NCBI GenBank assembly: GCA_964017145.1
Contig: OZ024847.1
Span: 1,488,001 to 1,552,000 of the forward strand
DNA length: 64,000 bases
Reading direction: 5' to 3'
Source: Agrocybe praecox
Lineage: Eukaryota; Basidiomycota; Agaricomycetes; Agaricales; Agrocybaceae
The notes under the pieces are model-generated. The model worked only from the letters and a program-made list of their open reading frames with translations. It searched no databases and had not been told where the DNA came from. Shown here in pieces: positions 12,301-23,600 of the stretch (position 1 is its first letter; each line of letters begins with the position of its first letter). A program made the translations under genes and the position numbers.

Positions 12301-12941
12301 TGACCTGCGCCTGCATAGGATCCTGTTGCATGTTAGACGATGAACATGGAGGAGACATAATTATAGCCTTAAAAAGCCCACCATATTGTCCTGGATCAGT
12401 TGCAAGTACTTCGACGTCTTGAGACAAATATTAATATATTGAAATATATTGAAAGAGTCGTCATACTATCGATATCTCCCGTCGGACTCTGGAAAATCGT
12501 TTGTCGTATATTTCCCATGGCTTCTGCAGTTTCCGCCTGCTCAGAGGGTTGCTTATTACCTCCATTATAAAGCTATAAAAAAAAAACCCCTGTATGAGAG
12601 ACGTAAGTAGAAGTGTAATTGTACTTACGGGATCCGCAAATGGTCCGCCAGACCAAAGAGATTCGATATTTAGTTGGGTTGTTTCCTGAATGGTGCCTCC
12701 TTGTAGCATTGCTTTACAAGGCGTTAGATGAGCTATCGTAGACCGTTATTCCTATGCATTAAAATTTACCCGCAAGGTATCCATTCCCAATTGGCAGCCA
12801 TTCTCTGGACCAGACATTTCCAGGTTGGGTGTACCATAAGCCATTGCCGGATGCCGGGAAGCCATTCGGCGCAGAGAGTGCTGGGTGAAACAAGGCGAAA
12901 ACGACCTGTGAGAACTGTAATACAGAGCGAGATACTCTCAT
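9383..12941 (-). CDS. GH95 alpha-L-fucosidase, cassette copy 2
   Basis: Second intact GH95 gene, 851 residues. Exons (minus): 12770-12941, 12629-12711, 12467-12572, 12382-12417, 12187-12322, 11397-12133, 11194-11282, 11066-11143, 11005-11010, 10894-10954, 10815-10825, 10687-10764, 10529-10637, 10375-10470, 10247-10312, 9902-10191, 9729-9839, 9383-9673. It has the signal peptide, the [10 protein letters not shown] start, ESLWSGGPF, DINIQMNYW-type and FQIDANFG landmarks of copy 1. Differences are mostly substitutions, with in-frame indels: exon 4 is one codon shorter and exon 10 two codons longer. All splice sites, including those around the 6- and 11-nt exons, are preserved, so both copies should be active. 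An extra in-frame ATG at 12989 exists only here (GTG in copy 1), so I did not use it. Confidence 0.92.
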
Positions 12942-13419
12942 CGCAAATTTCCTAAGGGAAGAGAAATGCCAACACAGACTCGGTTCCATAAGTCTTTTTA
13001 TTGCTTTCCTCGACGGCTACCAGTCGTAGCTACGCGTGGATGGTGTTGGACACATGATATGGGTTAGACTGTCTTCTACGCCTTCTAAGAGATGGGAGCT
13101 AATCAAAGTCCACCTGAGCGAATTGCATATGAATTTCAGGACATTCAGGACGGCCCGCTGATGACATGGATTCCTCCCAAAAGTGCGACGTTTCGCCGTT
13201 TTCCAAATCCAAACTTTGTGGGACTTCAACAAAAACTTCGTTAAAGCCATATGATCTGAGTCTGGTTAACAAATTGAAGGAAAGAGTTTATATAGTTTGA
13301 GGCATCGTTGAGGCGAGTAATTTGAACAAGGACGATTTGAAGGTTGAACTTGAAGGTCAAATGAAGAAAGTATCAGGACTACCCTGAGGTAGCCGACCAA
13401 TGCAGGGCACTGTCATCAA

Positions 13420-13504
13420 GCATTAATGGGGTAGTGGTAACCTGGGTCGTTGCCATTCGAGTGATAAGCTCGACCCGCCGGGGGTTCGATTCCCTCTTAA
13501 TGCA
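13420..13504 (+). tRNA. tRNA-Gly(GCC) with 14-nt intron
   Basis: Folds as a cloverleaf: 7-bp acceptor GCATTAA/TTAATGC, T-loop TTCGATT, anticodon loop TTGCCAT with anticodon GCC. The intron is at 13456-13469, directly after position 37, the canonical eukaryotic site. Discriminator base is A. Confidence 0.95.
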
Positions 13505-13680
13505 CACATTATTTTATTTTTGTGTTCGACCAAGTCTAATTCGATTCTTTTTAAAATTCAATGTACAGAATTAACTTTTAGTTGTGTAGAAATTCATGCA
13601 ATCATCGTTGAGTCTCATTGACAAATGGCATTGTTGCAAAGCGTTCCATAGAATATCCCAATCAATCATTAACTAACAGG

Positions 13681-14665
13681 CTATGTGTAGAATTTACGAT
13701 TCTCGTTCTTGCCAAACAGATTCTGCCTGATTTCAGGAAGCATCTATGACAGTAATTTGATATCAGAGCTTCGTTCGGCTAAAAAAATGAAGAACATACC
13801 TTGTCTTCAAGGAGCCGCAGTCGCTCTTCCATCGTGTTGTCCAAGGTGATTCGGCCGGTACCGCTGGAAATCTTAACGCCTCCTTGGCTCCTAAGCACGA
13901 GTGTATCTTTCATTAACGCTGGTAACTGTTGACAGAAAACAGGAAAGCAAACGCACGCATCGTCAGCAATGGACCCCTCAACTTCGTACTCAATATCTCG
14001 TCCGCTGATGTCTTTGAATGCTTTGACAGCAGATTCGGCGGCTTGATTGACAACGTCGACGTCGGATTTTCGTGAGTGGATTATAACACCTGGTTCCATG
14101 AGATAGAGGAAGGACTCTGTGAGGACGCCTTCTAAGAATTGCACATAGCCATTGGTCTTGTACAGAGGGGTTGCGGGGTCTCGAACGGCGGAGAAGATTT
14201 CTTGGAGAATCTCTTCACGTTTATGCAAGAGCTTTAGTCGGGATTTGTTGGTTATCGTTGATTGAGCACTGCAGTAGAATCCGGATTAGTTTACATACAG
14301 AACGAAAACGAGCGGACGTACATTTTTTGAGCGACCTCGGCGTTCTTTCGCCTCTTCTCGTATTGAGCATCGATAGCTTGTTGTTCTTGCTTAACAAGTT
14401 TGGCCTATATGCTAGAGTTCTAAACCAATATCGTGCCTCCATGATGTACGTATCATACCTTCTCGATAGCGAATTCCTCATCGGCTTTCACTTTGATCTC
14501 TCTTGCTTTCTCCAGAGCCTCTTGCTTGATGAACGCGACCTATAATGCGGGAACGAACAACACAGGAGCAATAAAGACGCGAGACCCTGTCTTTCGGAAT
14601 AAGACCCGTACCATCTTGTTCATCTCGCTGAGAACCTCATCATCGTTGAGAGCACGAGAAGACAT
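13681..14665 (-). CDS. VMA4: V-type proton ATPase subunit E
   Basis: Peripheral-stalk subunit of the vacuolar H+-ATPase, holding the V1 head to the membrane sector. Exons (minus): 14612-14665, 14459-14539, 14322-14404, 13800-14268, 13681-13743; 249 residues. The N-terminal half is the charged coiled coil of the family (AIDAQYEKRRKNAEVAQK, then NKSRLKLLHKREEIL). The C-terminal half carries RKSDVDVVNQAAESAVKAF, GGVKISSGTGRITLDNT and MEERLRLLEDK. The last exon ends in FGKNENRKFYT. Family members are usually about 225-235 residues, so the length fits. All introns are 54-72 nt and in phase. Confidence 0.95.
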
Positions 14666-17600
14666 GTCGGACCAGTGATAACGGATTGCGTCTAGCGAGA
14701 ATGCGTCGATTACTTGGTTTTACGTACTGTAGGCTGCCAGATGCAACTTGTAGTCGCCAGATAGAGGCAGGGGTCCGGAGGCGGAGGCGGAGTGCATCAT
14801 TGTTTGAATCTGAAGCAGTGGCCAAGCATCTTGGTCATGTGGAAGGCGCGTGACACGCGTAGAGGCATCGCGTCTTGAGCTTTTCATTCCGAATCCTTGT
14901 CAAATACTTGCCATGATTTCAGAAAAACTAGTTTCTTCATACTTAAGAGTATTTTCGGATGAGCGGCGAAGTAGTCTTGGCTCTATAATCAATATTAGGT
15001 GGCTTCCAAAGCACAACCCATACGGGAAAAATAGTTTAAGGGAAAGCAAAAACATAATGTTAGTACTCTCCTAGTAAGTGATATGTAGAGCCTTTGTTTC
15101 ATAGTTTTATGCTGTACAGAGTGTGTACGCACTAGCTGAAGAGAACAGCTTTACTCAATTAACAAGGTAGGTGGACACTTTTTGTCATGTCTATGACATC
15201 TTAGCAACAGTTTGTCGCCTGTATACAAACCGCAGAAAGTTACAGAGGCATAATAGTAGAGCCGTAGGCTTCATCCAATTACCCAATATCTTTACTTTCG
15301 CCGACGCCTCCATAACGATATTGACAACCATTGGCTCATCACCCATGTACATTGGAGAAATCCGTATTTACACTCATGTTCTCCGAAGAAAGAACAAGCC
15401 AATGACGCTAACAACCACCGATACGCAGGGTAAAATACATAGAGTAATAAAAATATGATATTGTATGATATATCTCCCCAAATGTTTTTCAATAGATGAC
15501 ATTTATCCAACATTTATCATGTATGACATCATCGTTGGCTAAGATTAGAATTTCTTTCCCTTTGTGGATAATCACTGCAGGGACCCCGGAAACATATCGT
15601 CAACCCTCAAAATCATGGGAAAACCTGACGGAGGTAGTTAGTGGGAGAACAAAGCCATCATGATGCATGCCTCATAGTTGGAGCTTTAAATTTGTGAGTA
15701 GAAGATGTTGATGATGGAGATCGTGCCTTGATGTTTATAAATTTAACGACGCTCGGAGTTTTTTCGCGCAGTGAGTTTGTCATAATGCGTGGCGTGAACG
15801 ATTTCGCACCCGCCGGGAGGATACTTGATCAGACCGTCAGGCTGAGTTGTAGACATAGATATCCCTTTCGAGTCCTCAGTAGGTCCTGTCAGTGAGCTCA
15901 CAAAATGATAGACTGGGCCGTTTAAATCCGTCGCTTATCGTCTCCAAGTAATACTACATGGGACTTGCCATTATATGATGAACGATTTTCGCACCAAACC
16001 CTAAGCCCGAGTTCTTTTTATGCAACGTTTTCATTCTGGAAACGTATTTAAAAAGAACGTGTCCACACTGCATTTGTCTTCTCAGCTTATCATTGATCAA
16101 GCAGAAGCTTCTCGAATGGTAATTACACTACTAGTACCTGAACGGCCAATTCACACGACGTACGTACAATTTACGAGTCCCGGGGTGGGGGGTATGAAGA
16201 AGACCAGCATCAGGCGCATAATAATTAATTCATCACCTGTAGTCGAAAATTAATCGGGTTCGTCCGGACGGACGCCATTGTGGCTTGAATTTAATTTTGA
16301 AGAAGAGCGGGAACGGAACTTGTACTAGTACTGTTAAGCGACACGCTCTGAACTATGCAATATGATCAAAGCATGGAGGAGATAAAAGGGTAAGGACGAG
16401 TGAATAAACACAAAGCGTGGACGAACCAACTTGGGGGCGTTTCATTCTCCACGTGAAGCGCTTATTTTTAGCGCCCGCGCGTTTCTCCTCCCACCATCTT
16501 ATCCTAAATAGACGTTGGATCTCGCCACGAATATTATTTCTCTCTATAAGCCACACCACGACTCGAGTCCCGCCGCCACAGCATGCGGGACCGCATGCGC
16601 ATGGCACACTACAACGTGGTATGGCAAGTGCATTGTACGCTCAGGCTGTAGTACATAGTACGTATACGCCACGACACGCGCTTAAGATACTGATTCTCTC
16701 TACCTTTCCTACCATCCGGGGGAACGTCGAATATCAATGGCCTTCAGATCTAATTACGCTACATGGGGTCTTCTTCACGTCCACATACATACACCCAGCG
16801 GATCAGATACAGATAGATACTTACTCTAGGCGCGTGTCTCACGTAAACCGGTACCGGTTCTGCCTTAACTAGATCATCTAACATTCGAACTACGAACCGC
16901 CTTCAGGAGTCACGTTAGCGCTCCAGTTAACAAGCATTCATTGATTCATTGGGTGATGAGCAGAGGACTCGTTTACGAGGCAGCTCGTCGTACATAGGAT
17001 AAGATAATGAGTGTGAATATCTTAAATCCTCTCGTTCTTCCCCTCCGAGTCCTCGCTGTCGGGAATTTCATTTCTCTCTGGATCTATCGAAGTCCAAACC
17101 CACTTGTTTTTCTCTCCCTCTCTCCCTCCTACTCCCTTTAGTCTTTGGGCGTTTGTTTGGTACAACCACGGGCCTTCCGGATCCGTTCTCCTCGGCTACC
17201 ACTCCACCCATACGCTCAGGCCTCCTCTCCTCTCCCGTTCGCGTTCGATCGTCTGGTACGCGTCGTCGACCCTCGGGGTTGCTTTTGCGGCAGTCACGTG
17301 CTCTTATTATCCCGCGCGGCGGCGTCAAAGGCAATGGGTACGGGTACGGGTACGCATCAAATTGTACCAGGTACGTACCCGGTACTACCCAAGATACCAC
17401 GTACGTACGTACCCCGCACAACACTGCCGCCAAAAGACCTCCCTCCGCAAACTCGTATGCCACCGAAATTTGGGTCTTTTCTTTTCTCTCCTCTCCTCAT
17501 TTTATGAACTCTTTCTTATGATCTATCAACAAAAAACTATCTTATCCATGTTTTCGAGTCTCATCTTAAGAACCAAAAAATAACAATAACTACTTACCAG

Positions 17601-18301
17601 TACGTACTCGCAACACAGAGTAAGCACAGGTCAGATAAGCACACCAAGTCGTCAATAACGTATTTATGCCATTCATTTCCATGTCAGTACGTATATATCA
17701 TCTGCGTATGCGGATAATGTAGTACTCGAAACCAATCTATCAACAGAGTCACCGGGAGCGCCGCGAGGGAGCAAAAAAAAAGCAAGTGAAGGAAAGGGGA
17801 TTTAAATGAAGGAACGAGTGTGTTAGAAAGGAAAGGAAGTGAAGCGTACGCGTAAACAGTTAGTAAAAACGATAATAAAAAGTCCTCGAGTCTATATTAC
17901 TAATACTATCTATAAAAATACTTCGCCCTCGTTGTCTGTCGTCGTCAAGGTCCAAAAAAAAAGACAAAAAAAAAAGGGAACAAGAACATTTGCAGAGGAA
18001 CAAGAAGGATAAACCGGACGTGACGTTTCGCGTGTATGAGTAAGTGAGTACGTCGTTAACATGTATGGGTGGGTGGGTGTTAGTACTTCTTCAGTTTTGA
18101 GTGATGGGTTGTCGTGAATGATTTCGAGGATGCTCGGATGGGATGTTATAGAACGGGTATGTGGTGTATCAATCAATTAATATGCCTTCTTTGTCTTATT
18201 CTCCTCTCCATCTTCTTCAATGGGAGCCCATACCAGAAAAAAAAAAGCCGACGTGCATGAGAGAGTCCCAAAATAGTTATGCACGCTCGACGGGTTTACG
18301 T
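14666..18301. other. 3.6-kb intergenic region, no supported gene
   Basis: No recognisable protein is present. A small open frame (15743-15856, minus, 37 residues, containing PDGLIKYPPGGCEIVHATHY) reads as coding-like and stays open upstream without an ATG. It may be the tail of a broken gene. Between 16100 and 17730 the sequence is unusually rich in GTAC/TACGTA, and 17040-17260 is pyrimidine-rich. Confidence 0.5.
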
Positions 18302-20389
18302 TTACCGACACTTTTCCCACATCTTGATGTAATCACTACAACACTGTCAACACCCATCCCCCCCAAAAAAACAAGATACTCACATCCTAAGCGCCCTATC
18401 ATTACTGCTCTCCGGCCACGTCTTACTCCACGTATCCTGAGCTCTCGCAAAGTCCCTCATAGCCGTACTCGATCCATCGAACCACATCTTCCCGCCCTCA
18501 TTATCAGGGAACCACCCACTCGTCCCGCCCACCGCCAGGTCCACCACCAAATAAAAAGACCTATCAAACGGCGCCGCGCGCGTCGCACCATCCACGCCCT
18601 CATACGGGTTCTCAACCACCGACAAGGTCGCAGACGACCCATTCCTTGCCGTCTCAGGGAACCCCGCCTTGTCCCAATAAGTATTCTTCTTCCCCTTGGC
18701 GTGCGTGGTAGTGTACAGCATAGCGTTAAGCTTGCTGTCCACGCTGAACCGCATGAAATCCTCCGTCCACTCGAGGGTGTATACGTGGAACCCCGAGGCG
18801 AAGGAGGAGCGTTTGAGCGAGAACCATCCGAAGATCTGGGAGACGAGCGTGGAGAAGGGGCCGTAGTTGAGGGAGGAGCGGACAAAGTTGGATCCTTGGC
18901 GTGGGTAGGCTATGGAGTTGCCACGGGCTTCGAGGATGTCGATCTCGCCTGAGATGGGCCAGGGGCCGTAGATGGTCTCGTCTTCGGGGAGCATCCAGAT
19001 GGCGGGCCAGAGCCAGTCGCTGTGGGTAGTATTTAGTGAGTATGTGGTAGAAGAGATTGTGGGGAATGACACGCACCCAGAGGGCAACTTTGCTCTAAAC
19101 TCGACTTTGCCAAACTTGATGTTCTTCTTTCCTTTGGTGTTGATCCTCGCACTCTGCACGGGGTTGATGACTGTGCCTAGGGCAGCGTTCGCAGTCGCTG
19201 AGCAGGCGGTCTTGTTGGAGGTGGTACATCCGTCCAGAGTGTAATTTGCGCCGTCGAGGATGTTGCTCACTTTGTCTGTGGTGAGGGTGGGCATGATGTA
19301 GAGCTCGCCGTTTGAAAGGAAGAGGTTGTCGTCCGAGTCTGTGGTCATCTGGAATTCGCCATTTCCGAAACCGCCGAGCTCGACTTCTTTTGTCCAGGTG
19401 TCGGTGTCGAGACTGCTTTCGGTGAACTGCTCGTCGAGGACGGAGCAGAGAGTGGATGGGTCGAGGACGTCGACGGATGTTACGCCAAAGTAGACTATGG
19501 CGGCGGCGCCTAATACGCCGAGGAGGAGGCAAAAGAGGGTGATGCAGTAGGAGAGACGTGCGCGGGGCTCTGGTTTTGCGAGCCAGGGTTTTTCTGATTT
19601 ATCGAGGGGTGCGACAAGACGGGTGGATGGGAGGGGGGGTTTGGATTTTGAAAATGAGGTGGACATGGGGAGTGCGTTGGTGGATGCGTTCGGGGAGGCG
19701 TTTGCCATGGGGATGGAGTTGGCATACTGGTTGTTGTAGGCTGGGGGAGACCATAATGAGGAGCCTGGGCGAGAGGCAGGGGAGAGGAATGCGGCACGGA
19801 AAGAGTGGACGGAGCCGTTCCTGGGGAGAGAGTCGTGCAGGTTGGCAGCTGCGCTCTGCTTGTAGATGGAGGAGGAGGAGGAGGAGGATGGACGGGAGCC
19901 ACTCTCGCCGGTGTCTGCCATGAATGGTGCTACAGGTCTGCGCAGGTCGGTGACTGAGCCAGAGTTTGAGAGGGGGTGGTATATTTCACCGTCCGAGGTG
20001 CTTGCTGCCTGCTGGAGGTCGACCGAGTCGAGGGAGGAGCGTCGGCGTGTGAGCCCTGGGATGCCCATGCCTGGGTCTGGGTTGCCTGGGTATGCCTGGA
20101 AGGGAAAGGCAAAGGAGGAAGGAGGGGGAGATTTTGGCATGTTGTGGCGGAAGAGGAGGGTTGTTGCGGATGTGGGGGACTCTGGGTGGTCGAGCGAGTT
20201 GGGACGGAACTTTCGTCTATAAGGAGGGGTTTCCTCACTATCGAGAGAAGAATGGGAAGATGATCGGTGAGCGGAGTCGGCCGCTAAAAAAAATGGACGC
20301 GGCGGTGCAAGCTCTTTTTTCTCCCCATTGCTGTTGCTGCTGCTGCTGGGTGCCAAATGGCTACCACTGTGTACTCGTCGATGCGCCAT
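18302..20389 (-). CDS. KRE6: KRE6/SKN1-like GH16 beta-glucan synthesis protein
   Basis: Type II membrane glycosidase or transglycosidase of the Kre6/Skn1 family (GH16), needed for beta-1,6-glucan assembly in fungal walls and acting in the secretory pathway. Exons (minus): 19077-20389, 18384-19019, 18302-18335; 660 residues. A long Ser/Pro-rich cytosolic tail with a poly-Ser run leads to one membrane helix at about 279-301 (ITLFCLLLGVLGAAAIVYFG). The lumenal GH16 domain has the catalytic motif GEIDILEARGN (two Glu around an Asp) near residue 465 and NYGPF and HVYTLEWTEDFM blocks. The 57-nt intron at 19020-19076 has no stop and would otherwise read as a 19-residue insert. The 48-nt last intron restores the usual ending IDYIKMW. 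I chose the ATG at 20389 over one 28 codons upstream as the more family-like start. Confidence 0.92.
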
Positions 20390-20627
20390 GGTTGGGGGGA
20401 AGAAGAGATGAAATGAAACAAAACCAGGCCTTTTCTGTTTCTTATTATTATTAGTCTCACTCCCTTTTTTCATGACCTTTCCCTGACGTCACCATCAATT
20501 TCTCTTATCTGCACCATAGGACCCCTGTCACTCTATCCCGATCTCAGATCCTCCCTGTATTCTTTCACTGAAATAAAGTAAAGAGTGGACTCGTTGCTTC
20601 CCTTCTCCTGCTCCTCCCCTTCTCCCC
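20390..20627. promoter_or_regulatory. Shared divergent promoter of KRE6-like and GT2 genes
   Basis: Only 238 bp separate the start codons of the two divergently transcribed wall-biosynthesis genes. The interval is C/T-rich toward the GT2 side. No unambiguous TATA box is seen. Coregulation is inferred from the arrangement. Confidence 0.6.
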
Positions 20628-23600
20628 ATGGACTACGACCGCAACGATGCCCTCCTCCACTGGCTCTTTCGCCAAACACAGGGCGACGCTTGGTTTCGTC
20701 CAAACGAAGAAAATATTTCTTCTGGTGTCGCTCTCCGCGTCAGTGAAGGCATGTCTACCTGCTTTTTTTCTTGGTAGAATAATAATAACAAACTACCCCA
20801 ATAGCTGGTTCTCCTCCAGAATTCCGCGTCTTCCCCTATGAGAATGTCAGTCTGGAACCTTTCGAAACAGCCGTCTGTGCTCTCAATCCAGTCGTCGCTG
20901 TAAAAGTCCGCAGTGCCGCCGTACATGCTGCTCTCGCAGAAGTGTGAGTATCCTCTTTCTTGCTTTTCCAACTTTCTTTCTTTCTTTCACTTTCACTTTT
21001 TCGATCACCTTCGATCGTTTATTTTCTATACTTTTTTTTGGTCTCCATTCTCCTTTCTCCATTCTCTTCCGCCCGTCCGCCCGTTGTCTGTCTATCTCTG
21101 CCTCCGCTTTGGATACCAAAACACCTGCACTGCGCCCAACCTAGCCCGAAATCCCCGTTCCTGTGGATTCATTCACAGGCGCCTATCTCCATCCCCGGCC
21201 CCCTCGTCTCTCAAACGCGCGCTCAGACTCCCCGCGTACTTACCCAGTGCTCTTTTGGTCTCCTCGCTCTAGACCTGGTCTTGCGTTATCCTCTTCCTTT
21301 TCACCCCTCTGCGACCGCTCATCACGTCTCAAAAAACTCTCTTACTCCAATCAAACGACGCCCGCGCTCGGGCGTAGGCGCGTCGTCATCTCGCGCGTCA
21401 TTTTACTTCGGTGGTTTTTCCGGTCTTTTGTGCAACGCGTTTGTGTTTGTGTTTGCGTTGCCGTGGCCCACGGCCGTGGGAATTTCTTATCAACCTCGTC
21501 GGTATTGGATCATTGGTTTTTCCTCGTCGAGATCAATTCTCTTTTGGAGGATGAATGCAGGATTTATTTTTTCGTCCCCCCCGTTACGGTTGTTGGGCTT
21601 TTCATTTTTGCCCATCCCATCCCGGCTGCTTCATCTATTGGTCCCTGATAGACGATCGGACCGGCGTGGCTGTGTGATGCGCTGATGCGCTGATGCGTTG
21701 GGTGGTGTGTGCCGGTGTGCATATAGGGATGTGCATGCGGCCGAGCGCAGCGCTTGAGGCGGTGAGGGGATTATGCGCCTCCTCCTGCTCCTTTTCTTTT
21801 TTTGCTCCTTTTTTTGCTACTTGCTCCTATTTTTCTCCTTTTTTCTCCTTTCGTTTTCTTCTCTCTTTCGAGAATACACACGCATTGCGTATAGGTGTTC
21901 TGGGGGCCACATACGCATACGCACGACGGTGTATCTCGGCCTTACCGTGCTTTTTCTCGTTTATTTTCCGTATCTGTCGGTGGGGGTGTTGTTATGCCAC
22001 CTCTACAATTTTTTTTGGGTCGGTTGACATTGGGCGTTCGTTCGTTTATGCGTCAAGGCGTTGGATGCCCGCGCACAGGGGTCGGTGGCGCAGCCGATAG
22101 GTTGGTTGGTTGGGTTTTGGGAGAGATTCTCTCATCTCGTCTTCATTTCTTTTTCATTTCATTTCGGGATGGGATGGGATGGGATGGATCGACGTTTCTC
22201 GTACGAGTGTTAATCAATCGTGTACGCGGTTGTTTTTCATTTCGTTTCGGTTGTTTTGTTTCGTTGCGTTGCGTTGTGGTTCTGGTTGTCTTTCTTTTTT
22301 TGTTTTCTTCGAAGTCCTATGTTGGTTTTTGGCTATCTTTGGCGCTACGCCATCGATCATGGATCCATGGAGAGGATTTACATTGGTTTTGGAGATCCTT
22401 TTATTTTATTTTTGCATGTATCATACGCGTGTGTGGGGCGTGTGCGTGATGTGTGCGAGGACGCATCGAGGATGTGGATGAGGGATGATGACATTCCCCT
22501 TTCACATTCCCATCGGTGTCGATGGGGACCGTGGATGGGTTTGGATTTGGGGTTTGTGTGGGTTGCTATGCGTGTCTATGGCGCATATACCCGACCCCTT
22601 CCTTCGACTTCCATTCGACGCGTCTTTTCTCCTATCTTTCCTTTTTCTTTTTGCCCTTTCTTTCTATCGATCTATATTTGCGATGCAGTGCAGTGTAATT
22701 GTTCTTGTGCATTGTGGCGTAGAATGCGTGTGTGTGTGAAAACCTCGAGGATGGATAAACATACACGCGTATATACACGCATCGCACGTTAGCGTTGATG
22801 TGTAGAGGGCATCAGGATCGACGGTATTTTTGGTTCTGGTGCTGGAATGTTTTCCTTTTTGGGGTTTTTCTTTTTTTTTTCTTGTCTTTTTTTTCTTTCT
22901 TTTTTCGAACGAACGAACGAGCACTTTCTTTTTCTTTTTCTTTTTCAGTTGGGTTTTTTGGGTGTTTTATTTCATCCGACGTCCTTCATTCGCATTTGCC
23001 ATCCACCACCGAGTTTTGACGCGTTGCCCAACTACCTGCCTATCGGGCGCCGGACGCACGACGATAAACGATAGGCGACAACTTCTACTAGGCTATCTAA
23101 GCGTTAACGGCATCTCTCTTGATTATTGTGTATAATTATGGAGGGGTGTCGGAGGGCTTTTCCAGTTCTGCGCTAGACTGAGTACGCTAGACCCGATTTG
23201 GGATTTGGGATTGCTTTTTTGTAATGCAAGCCGGAAGAGCGAATGCGTTTGGGGATAAATGATAGAGTTGGACTAGCGCGTCGACTTGGTTTTTTTGTGG
23301 TTTTGGCTTTTTGTTTTTTTTTGGTTTTTTTTGTGGTTATGCTTCATGTGGGCGACAGCATGACAGATCAAGGCGAGATCGAGATCGAGAATGAGAACGA
23401 GAATGAAGGATGGTCATGGGCGCGCGGGGACGGGGATTTGGGGCCGACCGACCGCCACACTTGGTTTCGTTTTTGGTTTTGGTTTTGACTTGACGGGACT
23501 TGACTGGAGACTTTTTCGTGGGATTGGAATGGACACTTCGAGTCGGCTCTTTCGGTCTGGCAGCGCGTGTTTTGGATATGGTTGACTGTACGGTCGGTCG

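Larger units (their letters stand above)
7831..13275. repeat. Tandem segmental duplication, copy 2
   Basis: Direct-orientation repeat of 545-6890. Exon and intron sequences match closely by eye, and all 18 GH95 exons and both exons of the unknown gene are conserved. It lacks the 886-bp stretch of copy 1. A tRNA-Gly gene begins 145 bp after homology ends. Confidence 0.93.

Noticed and set aside
16417..16872. 151-residue plus-strand open frame in the 14.7-18.3 kb gap
   Set aside because: No domain, no paired splice sites, and composition like the surrounding noncoding sequence.
18161..18952. 263-residue plus-strand frame over the KRE6-like gene
   Set aside because: It is Arg/Pro/His-rich antisense to the GH16 catalytic domain, which is clearly coding on the minus strand.
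19020..19076. 19-residue insert in the KRE6-like protein
   Set aside because: It has a GTGCGT donor and CACAG acceptor, is a multiple of three with no stop, and interrupts a conserved GH16 stretch, so it is an intron rather than coding.
20913..22792. Several 120-240 residue open frames on the plus strand in the giant intron
   Set aside because: They are low-complexity Phe/Ser/Leu readings of T-rich sequence in overlapping frames, without splice support or family signatures.
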